From contig JAOUHG010000001.1 in NCBI GenBank assembly GCA_029865265.1, forward strand, positions 1-64,000: 64,000 nt of DNA, read 5' to 3'. Source of the DNA: Candidatus Krumholzibacteriia bacterium (GTDB lineage Bacteria; Krumholzibacteriota; Krumholzibacteriia; WVZY01; JAKEHA01). Positions 7,431-18,130 of this stretch are shown here, one piece after another (the stretch's first letter is position 1; each line of letters begins with the position of its first letter). The notes under the pieces are model-generated. The model made no database searches and was not told the origin of the DNA. It saw nothing but the letters and a program-made list of their open reading frames with translations. The position numbers and the translations under genes are program-made.

Positions 7431-8798
7431 GTGAACGTGGGGTTCCTGCTGGAAGAACGCATCGGGGAATGGCGGCAGTACTTCCTGAAACGTCAGGCGG
7501 TTCGTGCCGCCGACGTTGATGAGCTCGAAGACCATCTGCGCAGCCAGGTGGACGCGTTGCACAAAGCCGGTCTGGACGATGACGAGGCGTTCCTGGTCGC
7601 GGTCAAGCGGCTGGGCAACATGGATTCCGTTTCGCGCGAGTTTGCAAACGAGTACTCCGAGCGCCTCTGGAAACAGCTGGTAGTCTCACCGGGTGCCGGC
7701 GATGTTTCGCCGCGTGCGCACCGGGATACCGTCGCGGCGGTGGGTCTGGGAATCACCGCGGCCGTCGCGCTCAAGATTCCCGAGCTCTTCGGCCTGCGCA
7801 TTTCGGGTGACGGCGCAGACACGTCATTCTATCTCCGCAATCTCAGCCTCTTCGTCCTGCCCTTCCTCGCCGGGTTCTTTGCGCTCAAACGCGGCATGCA
7901 AGCCAGCGCCTGCTTGCGGCTGGCTGTTCCATTTGTTGCCGGGGGTTTGATCGTAAACCTCCTGCCTTTCGTGCCGGGAGGGCACACGCAGGTGCTGGCC
8001 GCGATCCACCTGCCCATCGCGCTGTGGCTGACCATCGGTCTTGCGTATGTCGGCGGGCTGTGGCGCAGCCATGAACAGCGCATGCACTTCGTGCGCTTCT
8101 CGGGCGAATGGTTCATCTACTACACGCTCATCGCACTTGGTGGCGGCGTCCTCACCCTGTTTACGGTGTTCGTGTTCAATGCGATCGGCCTGAGTGCGGA
8201 GCCGCTGATCCAGGGCTGGATCTTTCCGTGCGGTGCGGCGGGCGCGGTTATCATCGCCGCGTGGCTGGTGGAAGCCAAGCAGGGCGTCATCGAGAACATG
8301 GCACCCGTGCTGACGATGCTGTTCACACCGCTCTTTGCGCTGCTGCTGCTCGTATTCGTCGTGACCATGATCTGGACGGGCAACGCGATTGACGTCGGAC
8401 GGGAAGTGCTGATCGGATTCGACCTGCTGCTGGTGCTCGTGCTGGGCCTGCTGCTGTACGCAATCTCCGCGCGCGACTCGCAAGCTGCTCCCGGAACGTT
8501 CGACCGGCTTCGGTTGCTGCTCGTGCTGTGCGCTCTGGTCGTCGATGCCCTCGCGCTGTGGGCGATGGTTGCACGGACGTCGCAGTTCGGCTTCAGCCCC
8601 AACAAGACGGCGGCGCTCGGCTTGAATATCCTGCTGCTCGTCAATCTCGGCTGGTCGGCCGTGCTCTACGCGCGGTTCCTGACCAGGCGCGCTCCGTTCA
8701 CGCAACTCGAGCGCTGGCAGACGGCCTACCTTCCCGCGTACGGGATCTGGGCGTGGATCGTGGTGGCGTTGTTCCCAATCATCTTCAAGTTCAAGTAG
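7431..8798 (+). CDS. Permease prefix domain 1 protein with polytopic membrane region
   Basis: 455 residues from the GTG at 7431, preceded by GGAGAAGAGAAG. Residues 1-85 form the helical prefix often found with PadR regulators (RQAVRAADVDELEDHLRSQ, then DEAFLVAVKRLGNMDSVS), usually fused to permeases. The rest has about eleven hydrophobic segments and resembles DUF4153-type membrane proteins rather than the ABC permeases with which the prefix was first noted. No transport motif is visible, so its activity is unknown. The PadR-plus-prefix pairing suggests a stress- or ligand-responsive membrane system. Confidence 0.75.
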   Translation: MNVGFLLEERIGEWRQYFLKRQAVRAADVDELEDHLRSQVDALHKAGLDDDEAFLVAVKRLGNMDSVSREFANEYSERLWKQLVVSPGAGDVSPRAHRDTVAAVGLGITAAVALKIPELFGLRISGDGADTSFYLRNLSLFVLPFLAGFFALKRGMQASACLRLAVPFVAGGLIVNLLPFVPGGHTQVLAAIHLPIALWLTIGLAYVGGLWRSHEQRMHFVRFSGEWFIYYTLIALGGGVLTLFTVFVFNAIGLSAEPLIQGWIFPCGAAGAVIIAAWLVEAKQGVIENMAPVLTMLFTPLFALLLLVFVVTMIWTGNAIDVGREVLIGFDLLLVLVLGLLLYAISARDSQAAPGTFDRLRLLLVLCALVVDALALWAMVARTSQFGFSPNKTAALGLNILLLVNLGWSAVLYARFLTRRAPFTQLERWQTAYLPAYGIWAWIVVALFPIIFKFK

Positions 8799-8840
8799 GA
8801 GCGTCTCGTTCGACGCTCCATTCGGAAAGGATGAGGCTCC

Positions 8841-9149
8841 ATGCAGAAGGCCCTTCTTACGATTGCAGTCGTCTGTGGAGTGAGCATCGCCTACATCGAT
8901 TCGCGGCCCGGCTGGGATGACACGGGCATTTCCGTTGGTATGCTCGTGTTGACGACGGGGTTGCTCTCGGTGCTCGGCTACCGCCGGTCGTGGTTGCTCG
9001 CGTTGGCGGTCGGCGCATGGATACCGCTCTATGGAATCCTCACCACGCATAACCCTGCCTCCATCGTCGCGATCGCCTTCGCACTGGTCGGCGCGTACGG
9101 CGGGCGGCTGCTCCGTTCGGCAATAAAGTCGGCTCAATCCAAGAATTGA
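8841..9149 (+). CDS. Small membrane protein, three hydrophobic segments
   Basis: 102 residues with a usable ribosome site (GATGAGG before ATG). Three hydrophobic stretches are visible: the N-terminus, [18 protein letters not shown], and [17 protein letters not shown] running into a further one ending in VGAYGG. The tail is basic. I recognise no family. It follows the permease-prefix gene by 42 bp and is probably the last gene of the padR operon. Its TGA lies inside the -35 box of the fur promoter, so the two transcription units abut. Confidence 0.6.
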   Translation: MQKALLTIAVVCGVSIAYIDSRPGWDDTGISVGMLVLTTGLLSVLGYRRSWLLALAVGAWIPLYGILTTHNPASIVAIAFALVGAYGGRLLRSAIKSAQSKN

Positions 9150-9174
9150 CAAAGTCCAGAATTAACGCTAGCCT
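9146..9174 (+). promoter_or_regulatory. fur (furA-like) promoter
   Basis: TTGACA (9146-9151), a 17-bp spacer and TAGCCT (9169-9174) give a near-consensus promoter. The expected start site is at about 9181, so the ATG at 9182 would be at the very 5' end of the mRNA. A GAC-AAA-GTC core between two AATT half sites overlaps the -35 and could be a Fur/PerR box, though it is not a consensus one. The boxes are seen; regulation is inferred. Confidence 0.5.
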
Positions 9175-9181
9175 GTGTTCC

Positions 9182-11840
<2,659 letters not shown>

Positions 11841-11892
11841 TGGGAGGATGATCCGGTTGTAACCGCCCGCAAAGCTGAAAACTCATGAGAAT

Positions 11893-11925
11893 GCCCTGCA
11901 ATGAGCGCCATTGCAGGGCGTTTTC
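11893..11925 (+). terminator. Rho-independent terminator of fur-katG
   Basis: A perfect 11-bp stem, GCCCTGCAATG (11893-11903) and CATTGCAGGGC (11909-11919), with a 5-base loop is followed by GTTTTC. It lies 53 bp after the katG stop. The other strand has no clear T tract, so it mainly serves katG. Confidence 0.85.
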
Positions 11926-11976
11926 TTGTGTTCAATGGCTCCGTCGGCCCGTCGCGGCTCGCGGCACGTGCTGAGC

Positions 11977-12699
11977 CTAATCCCGGGACGCCACGACAAA
12001 TACCAGGAGGTACTGTTCCGGCAGGAAATCGTGCCGCTCGGCAATGTCGAACCCGGCGTTCTTCATCTCCGATTCGACGACCTCGGGAGCGAGTTTGTGC
12101 GGAGGCCCGAGACTGGATGCGGGGCGGAAGTCCACGATGGCCACCCGCCCGCCGGGGCGCAGTTGTTCCTTGAGGCGCGTGAAATAGTCCACGCGATTGT
12201 TGATGTGATGATAGGTGTCGCAGATGAACACCAGGTCCACGGGCATGGGGAGATGTGGATCATCGGGTGCGGCCAGCACACTGACCAGATTGGCCAACCC
12301 CTCCCGGCGTGCCCTGTCATTGAGGTACTGGATCATGCCGGGCTCGATGTCCGCGCCGATTACGAACCCGTCCGGGCACGCGCGGGCAAAACGAACGGGA
12401 AAATAACCGGTGGCGGATCCGATGTCGGCGATCCGCATGTCCTTCCGCGTGGCGAGTGTGGCGACGACGCTGTCCGGAAGCTGCCAGGCGTCGCGCGCCG
12501 GGCTCTCGAATCGCTCGGCCCAGGCGTCCGCGTCGTTGAATCGGTGCTCGATGGTTGCATCGTCATTGTGCTGGTGATCGCCGCTGCCATGGTTGTCCTG
12601 GGCGGGTGACACGGCGGTCAGTGTGGCCAGGGACAGCAGTGCCAGGGCAAGCACCACGGCGTTCCGACGGAAACGAATGACGATTGGTCCTTCTTGCAT
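11977..12699 (-). CDS. SAM-dependent methyltransferase-fold protein with signal peptide
   Basis: 240 residues. The N-terminus is a signal peptide (RRNAVVLALALLSLATLTAV, then SPAQ). The remainder is a class I methyltransferase domain with motif I MRIADIGSATGYFPVRFA, an acidic second motif (IGADIEPGM) and DLVFICDTYHHI. Homologues with signal peptides exist in other bacteria, but export is odd because S-adenosylmethionine is cytoplasmic. The gene starts 16 bp after the preceding gene on this strand and is probably the last of the GH17 operon. Substrate unknown. Alternatively the hydrophobic stretch is an uncleaved anchor with the domain inside the cell. Confidence 0.75.
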   Translation of the reverse strand: MQEGPIVIRFRRNAVVLALALLSLATLTAVSPAQDNHGSGDHQHNDDATIEHRFNDADAWAERFESPARDAWQLPDSVVATLATRKDMRIADIGSATGYFPVRFARACPDGFVIGADIEPGMIQYLNDRARREGLANLVSVLAAPDDPHLPMPVDLVFICDTYHHINNRVDYFTRLKEQLRPGGRVAIVDFRPASSLGPPHKLAPEVVESEMKNAGFDIAERHDFLPEQYLLVFVVASRD

Positions 12700-12715
12700 C
12701 GAATAGTGCCGTTCG

Positions 12716-13444
12716 TTAATACGTGTTACGGGCTCCCACCGACAGCTCGTCTTCCAGGTCCTTCGGATTCCATTCGAAAGCGGTCATCTGGTACACGGAC
12801 GTCACCGTGCCGCCGGCGTATGTGACCTCTTTGAACGGGATCAATACACCATCGATCTCACGGAAGTCGTCGTAGTCGGCGGAAAACTCCATCGAAGGCG
12901 GCCCCGCCATTCCCATCGTTACATGGGTGATGTGCCACGTGTCGGGGTCGACGTGGTAGTTAATATACAGACCGGTGTCGATGGGAACGCGCAATACCGC
13001 GCGCCCATCGGTATCCGTGTCGCGCCACTCGACTTCATCCTTCTGCTCCAGCAATCGCAGCGGCGTGTCGAGACGCGCCGTCTGCAACCGCATGGCCTGG
13101 AGCTTCATCGCGTTGGCGGGCTCCAGTGACTCGCGGCTGGATCCGGTCCATCCCTGCGCACCGTCGGTAATGCGGGTCTCGTGGTGATCGGGATACGCGA
13201 GCTCCAGGCGCAGCCGGTCGGGCCGCGCGAACCACCGCTCCACGCGAATGGGCGTCTCTGATTGCATCGCCAGCTGGCCGCCGCTCGCGTGATAGCCGTG
13301 CACGGAGCGCAACGCCTCCTCGCCACCGTACGCGTCGATGACGCGGGATGTCACGTCCGCTATACGGGGGTCCTGCTGCTGGGCAGGCGCGCTGCTCGCC
13401 AGGCAGCACAGGCACAGACCGACTATCACTGTGGTGGTTCTCAA
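12716..13444 (-). CDS. Exported LolA/LolB-fold-like protein of unknown function
   Basis: 242 residues with a signal peptide (TTTVIVGLCLCCLASSAPAQ). The mature region starts with IADVTSRVIDAYGGEEALRSV, then repeated beta strands (RVERWFARPDRLRLELAYP, ITDGAQGW, YHVDPDTWHITHVTM, YDDFREIDGVLIPF). This layout is common among periplasmic proteins annotated as outer-membrane lipoprotein-sorting-like. No catalytic motif is visible. It sits 37 bp downstream of the GH17 pair and 16 bp upstream of the methyltransferase-like gene, so it is probably in the same operon. Confidence 0.6.
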   Translation of the reverse strand: MRTTTVIVGLCLCCLASSAPAQQQDPRIADVTSRVIDAYGGEEALRSVHGYHASGGQLAMQSETPIRVERWFARPDRLRLELAYPDHHETRITDGAQGWTGSSRESLEPANAMKLQAMRLQTARLDTPLRLLEQKDEVEWRDTDTDGRAVLRVPIDTGLYINYHVDPDTWHITHVTMGMAGPPSMEFSADYDDFREIDGVLIPFKEVTYAGGTVTSVYQMTAFEWNPKDLEDELSVGARNTY

Positions 13445-13481
13445 TGGGGCTCCAATCGCGGCCGAGTTCCGGCAGCTATTG

Positions 13482-14462
13482 CTATCTCCGCGCTTTTCCC
13501 GTGGGGCGCCGGGGCTGCATGTGTGCGAACAGTTCCTGCATCACGAGTTTGGGTTTCCGGTCCACCGTGAAGACGCCCCAGTGTTTCTCGGGTTCCATGG
13601 GATCAGGGGAGCCCTTCCAGGGTTCGTCGAACGCCTCGAATACAAACGTCAGGACGCCGCGCTCGTTACTCCAGTCTATCAACTGACCATAGTACTGTGC
13701 CTGGAACTCCTCGGATGCGTTCCAAGGTTCGATACCACGGCCGTTGGATTTGGTGGTCCAGCCCGCTTCGGTAATGATGACGGTCTTGCCGGGGTAGCGG
13801 TCGGCAACCGCGCGGTAGTTCTGCCGCGTGTATTCGAGCGCACCCTCCACGGTATGGAACTCCCAGACCGGGTAGCTGTGGATTGAAATGAAGTCGAGCT
13901 CGGCGGCGAGTGGCGCGAGCTTCTCAATCCACGGCGCATAGTTGTCGCACAAGGTCACGGGCTGCTTGACGGTCTGCCGGATACGCCGCACGAATCCAAG
14001 CAGGCGCTCCACCGGCACCATGTGATCGGTCCAGTCCACCGTGGCCTCGTTGCCCACCGATACCGCGAAGACTATGTCGGGGCAGCGGTTCGCGAGCGCG
14101 ATCATACGATCGATTTCTTCGTCGTTGGCGCTCCGGTTCGCAATCAGCTGCGCCTCGTCAAACTCGGCACCCCATGGACAGTTGGGGTTGCTCTGTTCGG
14201 CGCGCATGTCGGCGCCCAGCATCACCCGGAGGTCCAGTCCCTCGTCGCGTATCACTTCCAGTACCAGCTCGGCGTGCCGGGTGCAGTCGTACAGCCGCAG
14301 GTACTGCCAGTGCTGGTCGAGGATGCGCAGGTCTTCCCGAATTTCATCGTAGGACGGATATGTCCGGGTCAACGGCGACTGGCCCTCGCGGTAGCCCGAA
14401 TAGCAGATGGCGTTGCCGAACTCGATGCCGAGTCCGCTCCCGGTGGCGTGGCTGTCAGACAT
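13482..14462 (-). CDS. GH17-like beta-1,3-glucanase/transglucosylase, no signal peptide
   Basis: 326 residues, a single TIM barrel. The probable acid/base is E139 in SVGNEATVDW and the nucleophile E232 in IITEAGW, the spacing and context of family GH17. Strand motifs YLRLYDC and DFISIHSYPVWE also fit. No signal peptide is seen at the ATG used, so the protein may be cytoplasmic and act on imported oligosaccharides. Its start overlaps the end of the upstream GH17 gene by 8 bp, indicating coupled translation. GH17 enzymes hydrolyse or transglycosylate beta-1,3-glucans. Confidence 0.8.
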   Translation of the reverse strand: MSDSHATGSGLGIEFGNAICYSGYREGQSPLTRTYPSYDEIREDLRILDQHWQYLRLYDCTRHAELVLEVIRDEGLDLRVMLGADMRAEQSNPNCPWGAEFDEAQLIANRSANDEEIDRMIALANRCPDIVFAVSVGNEATVDWTDHMVPVERLLGFVRRIRQTVKQPVTLCDNYAPWIEKLAPLAAELDFISIHSYPVWEFHTVEGALEYTRQNYRAVADRYPGKTVIITEAGWTTKSNGRGIEPWNASEEFQAQYYGQLIDWSNERGVLTFVFEAFDEPWKGSPDPMEPEKHWGVFTVDRKPKLVMQELFAHMQPRRPTGKARR

Positions 14463-15411
14463 GTTTCAGGTTTCCATCCTTGTCCCACAGCCCCCAGTAG
14501 GCGCCCACGTCCCCCTCGGCGCCGACCTTCCAGGATTCGTCGAACGACGAGAAATAAAAGATTCCGATGCCCTCCTGTGCCGCCCACTGGTACGCCCCGA
14601 TGAAGTACTCGAGTGCGTTGTCATTGGACGGTACCGCAGCCCCGAATGCAGAGCCGATGGTTGGCCACCCGGTTTCGCTGATGATGACCGGTTTGCCATT
14701 GGCCACCCGGACGGCACGCCGGTACATCTCGCGCATGTACTGCAGCGCGTGCTCCGCGGCGTAGCCCTCCCAGAAGGGGTAGCAGTTGACCAGCAGGAGA
14801 TCGCAGGCCCCGGCAACCGCCGGATGGTCTTCAAACAGGAAGTACGCGTCGACGTAACTCACGGGTACACCCGGCACGGCATCCTTCGCGCGCTGGATGT
14901 AGCCGATCAGTTCGTCCACGGGCAGATCGCGGCGCAGCAGGTTCTCATTGCCAACCGCGAGAATGTCGGCATGTCCGGCCCGCGCGACCTCGATGCCGTT
15001 CGCGAGTTCCTTTTCGTTGGCGTCCCGGTCGTCGGAGAGGCTCACGCCGACCATGGTCTTCAACCCCATCTGGTGGGCGATACGGGGCGTGGCCTGGTTG
15101 CCCGCGACACAGGAGAAGGTCCGAATCCAGTGCACGCAGGGCCGGATGATGGACAGTCTTTCGCGTATTTGCGCCTCGCCGATTTCGCTGCCGGGCGCCT
15201 GCCCGTCAATATATGGGCTGAAAGAAATTCCGTGGATTTTCTGCTGCAGAATCCTGTGGAAGAGGGCGACTTTGTCGGCCCGGGACAACCGCGAGAAGTC
15301 AACCCCACCGAATACGCTGGATTCCGGCACGTTGAAACCGGCCCACCTTCTGGACACGGCCGCCTGGGTGTCCGACGTTCCTGCAGAAGAATGTTGATCG
15401 TGTCTCGACAC
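14455..15411 (-). CDS. GH17-like beta-1,3-glucanase/transglucosylase
   Basis: 318 residues from the GTG at 15411, chosen for the AAAGGAAA just upstream; the frame opens to 15564 but that part is low-complexity and basic. Family features are KIHGISFSPYIDGQ, IRTFSC, acid/base E156 in LAVGNENLL and nucleophile E246 in IISETGWPT. It lacks an evident signal peptide. It is a paralogue of the next gene (13482-14462), overlapping it by 8 bp. A strong stem-loop separates it from the upstream short-tag protein gene, so it probably has its own promoter in the 100 bp upstream. Confidence 0.8.
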   Translation of the reverse strand: MSRHDQHSSAGTSDTQAAVSRRWAGFNVPESSVFGGVDFSRLSRADKVALFHRILQQKIHGISFSPYIDGQAPGSEIGEAQIRERLSIIRPCVHWIRTFSCVAGNQATPRIAHQMGLKTMVGVSLSDDRDANEKELANGIEVARAGHADILAVGNENLLRRDLPVDELIGYIQRAKDAVPGVPVSYVDAYFLFEDHPAVAGACDLLLVNCYPFWEGYAAEHALQYMREMYRRAVRVANGKPVIISETGWPTIGSAFGAAVPSNDNALEYFIGAYQWAAQEGIGIFYFSSFDESWKVGAEGDVGAYWGLWDKDGNLKHV

Positions 15412-15510
15412 TGGTTTCCTTTGTTTCGGTTTCCGGTTTCGGGTGAATTGGGGCCGGAGTCTAGCAACAAAGACGGGGCGTGTAAACGCCCCCGGCGCCG
15501 GCACCAGAAA

Positions 15511-15543
15511 GCAGAAACGCCGCCTCCAAATTGGAGGCGGCGT
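15511..15543 (-). terminator. Terminator of the short-tag CBM-like gene
   Basis: Nearly perfect 13-bp arms, ACGCCGCCTCCAA (15517-15529) and TTGGAGGCGGCGT (15531-15543), read on the minus strand, are followed by TTCTGCTTTC. It lies about 60 bp after the stop of the gene at 15604-16254. Confidence 0.7.
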
Positions 15544-15603
15544 CTCTCTATCACAAACGCTCAACCGGCTTGCCGAACGAGGCCCTCACGGGCACCCCAT
15601 CGA

Positions 15604-16254
15604 CTAGCGATAGAGCGACTTGATCTTACCCCAGGTGGACTGTTCCGTCGAGACCGGGGTGATGTTCTCGAAGAACGCATCGTCAAAGAACGGTGCGCCG
15701 CCGGGACCACCATTGGCGGCGTCAAAGTCACCCGTGATGACGACCAGCCGCGCGTACCCGGTTCCGGCCGGGGCAACGCCCGTAATCGTATTCAGGGTCC
15801 AGACGTTCACTGGCGCGGTTGCCGCCGTGAACGTGCCGTTGCTGATGAATGACAACTGCGTCGTTCCGTCCGCCGCGATCCACTCGATATTCACCGCTGC
15901 GGTCTGACCGCCCGCCATGGGATCGAGGCTGTCATTGCGCATCCAGACGCCGCCGTTCCAGGTCTGACCAGCGGAGGCGGGGAACTGCTGAAACGCGCCG
16001 CTGCAGCAACCACCGAAGGTCTTGAGGAGTTGATTTCCCGTGTTCGGCGGAACCCCGACGGTGGAACTGATGGTGTAGATCCCCCCGCCAAATGACGTCC
16101 AGCCATCACCGGCACCGTAATACTCCGGCGGGCCCGCAGGGATGACCGGGGACTCGAAGCCGGGGTTGGTGAGCACGTCCGCCGAAACGGGGACGGCGCT
16201 GACCACGAGAAACACACACAGGGTCAGGAATAGAGCACTTACCAATTTCGACAT
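15604..16254 (-). CDS. Exported CBM-like protein ending in the STWGK-KSLYR tag
   Basis: 216 residues with GGAGG upstream of the ATG and a signal peptide (LVSALFLTLCVFLVVSAVPVSA). The mature part is one beta-sandwich module beginning DVLTNPGFES and GWTSFG, very like the CBM4/9-type modules at 30567-31985. There is no PNPFNP-type C-terminal domain. Instead the chain ends PVSTEQSTWGKIKSLYR, nearly identical to the end of the unrelated protein at 52045-52716. It is probably monocistronic with its own terminator. A carbohydrate-binding role is inferred from the module and the glucanase neighbours. Confidence 0.75.
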   Translation of the reverse strand: MSKLVSALFLTLCVFLVVSAVPVSADVLTNPGFESPVIPAGPPEYYGAGDGWTSFGGGIYTISSTVGVPPNTGNQLLKTFGGCCSGAFQQFPASAGQTWNGGVWMRNDSLDPMAGGQTAAVNIEWIAADGTTQLSFISNGTFTAATAPVNVWTLNTITGVAPAGTGYARLVVITGDFDAANGGPGGAPFFDDAFFENITPVSTEQSTWGKIKSLYR

Positions 16255-16648
16255 AATACGATCCTCCGCGTTGCAAGTTCACTAACTGTCGTACTTAAGG
16301 GCGATCGCGGCCCGGCGTGCCTCCATGAACTTCGCGGCCGGTGGCATAAAATCGGTGCCGCCTGAGTACCAGGCTTCATCTATTTATCCGTGCTGGTATG
16401 GTCCCAATCATACACCATACTGAACGCAGCGGCAAGCCGGTCAGGGCGTGGATAAGCCACAATCTGGCCCCTCTCAGGCGTTTCGGATGGGGGCTTCCGG
16501 ACCCGGGCACCCGGTGGCTGAGGCGGGCGCGGTTCCGCTTGAGCGGTCCCCCCGGGTGGTATAGCATGGCGACTCCCAGATCCCTACCGGCGCCGCCAGA
16601 GGCCTGAGCCCCGCGGCTTCGCCCATTCCGAGACCACTTGGAGGCAAC
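16255..16648 (-). other. Divergent intergenic region, no gene
   Basis: 394 bp between the short-tag gene (minus) and the symporter gene (plus). No credible ORF is present. It should hold both promoters. The only distinct element is the dyad at 16396-16420. GGAGG elements at both ends serve the two start codons. Confidence 0.6.
16396..16420. promoter_or_regulatory. Candidate operator: 7-bp inverted repeat with 11-bp spacer
   Basis: GTATGGT (16396-16402) and ACCATAC (16414-16420) are perfect inverted repeats in a relatively AT-rich patch between the divergent short-tag gene and the GPH symporter gene. Size and spacing suit a dimeric regulator. No cognate regulator gene is adjacent. The repeat is seen; function is inferred. 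Confidence 0.35.
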
Positions 16649-18115
16649 ATGAGCCAGGCGCCGCATTCCACGACCGCACCTGAAGACCGCATCCCGTTTC
16701 GACAAAAGCTCGCGTACGGCGGCGGAGCCTTCGTCAACAACCTGCTGGCGGCGGCCAGCGGCGGGATGATGATCGTCCTCAATCTGGGGTTGGGAATGGA
16801 CCCGCGCATGGTCGGGCTCCTGGGTGCGTTGCCGCGGCTGACCGACGCGCTGACCGATCCGATGATGGGCTTCATCTCGGACCACACCACGACGCGGTGG
16901 GGCAGAAGACGGCCGTACATCTTCTGGGGCGCAATCGCCGCCGCGATCCTGTTCGCGCTGTTGTGGCAACTGCCCGAGGGCCGCAGCCAGACCTTCTACT
17001 TCACGTACTTCCTCGTGGGATCCATTGTCTTCTACATGGGATACACGGTGTTCGCGACACCGTGGGTCGCGCTGGGTTACGAGCTCACGCCCGACTACAA
17101 CGAACGGACGCGTCTGATGGGGGTGCAGAACTTCATCGGCCAGCTGGCCTACGTGGTATCCCCGTGGTTCCTGTGGATCATGACCTACAAGGCGTTCTTC
17201 TCCAACCAGATCGAAGGCGCCGCCGGCCTCTCGATCATCATCGCGGTCGTGGTGGTTGTGTTTGGCGTGCTGCCCGCGATACTCCTGCGCGAACGCCTCA
17301 AGGATGTCGCCGCCGCCGAGAAGAACGAGGCCTTGAGCGGCTCTTTCGGCAGCGCTCTACTTCGCAACCTGGTGGGTTTCTTCAAGGGATTCGGCGTCAC
17401 GGTCTCATCGGGACCGTTCTTGAAGCTCTGCGTGGCCACGTTCATGGTCTTCAACGGCTTCATCCTGATCTCGTCATTTCAGTTCTACGTGATCATCTAC
17501 TACGTGACAGCCGGCAATCAGAACCTCGGCGCCAAGTACGCGGGTTATGCCGGCACGGTGGGTGCGGTCTCCACGTTTCTGGTGATCATCCTGGTAACCT
17601 GGCTGGGAACCAGAATCGGCAAGCGGCGTGCGTTCTTCGTGTCGACCGGACTCTCGATGATCGGGTATGCCCTCAAGTGGGTATGCTACAACCCGAACAT
17701 GCCGATCCTCGTGGTCCTGCCGGCGCCGTTGCTCGCGTTTGGCCTTGGCGGATTGTTCACGCTCATGCCGTCGATGGTCGCGGATGTGGTCGATGTTGAT
17801 GAACTCAAGACGCACGAGCGCCGCGAGGGCATGTTCGGCTCGATATTCTGGTGGGTGGTGAAGCTTGGCATGTCCGCGGCGCTGCTGGGCGGCGGCTACC
17901 TGTTGAACGCGACCGGATTCGAAGTCGGACTGGAGGGACACCAGTCGCCTCGCACGATCATCCTCATGCGTCTGTGTGACATCTTGATTCCCATCGTCAC
18001 TTCCGGTATCGCGATCTGGGTGGTGGCAAAGTACCCGATTACGGAAGCGCGCGCGCGCGAGGTCAGGCAGGAACTCGAGCGTCGCAGAGGCGCCGCGGGG
18101 GCAATCCCCGCCTAG
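16649..18115 (+). CDS. GPH-family sugar:cation symporter (MFS)
   Basis: 488 residues with TTGGAGG five bases before the ATG. About twelve transmembrane helices. The segment LTDALTDPMMGFISDHTTTRWGRRRPY is the characteristic loop 2-3 signature of glycoside-pentoside-hexuronide:cation symporters (D-P-x-x-G and R-x-G-R-R-R-P); FATPWVALGYELTPDYNERTRL is the second family motif. It probably imports the mono- or oligosaccharides released by the surrounding glucanases, in the inner membrane. It converges on the large phosphorylase-like gene, 15 bp away on the other strand. Confidence 0.9.
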   Translation: MSQAPHSTTAPEDRIPFRQKLAYGGGAFVNNLLAAASGGMMIVLNLGLGMDPRMVGLLGALPRLTDALTDPMMGFISDHTTTRWGRRRPYIFWGAIAAAILFALLWQLPEGRSQTFYFTYFLVGSIVFYMGYTVFATPWVALGYELTPDYNERTRLMGVQNFIGQLAYVVSPWFLWIMTYKAFFSNQIEGAAGLSIIIAVVVVVFGVLPAILLRERLKDVAAAEKNEALSGSFGSALLRNLVGFFKGFGVTVSSGPFLKLCVATFMVFNGFILISSFQFYVIIYYVTAGNQNLGAKYAGYAGTVGAVSTFLVIILVTWLGTRIGKRRAFFVSTGLSMIGYALKWVCYNPNMPILVVLPAPLLAFGLGGLFTLMPSMVADVVDVDELKTHERREGMFGSIFWWVVKLGMSAALLGGGYLLNATGFEVGLEGHQSPRTIILMRLCDILIPIVTSGIAIWVVAKYPITEARAREVRQELERRRGAAGAIPA

Positions 18116-18130
18116 AGCCGCGGCCCGGCG

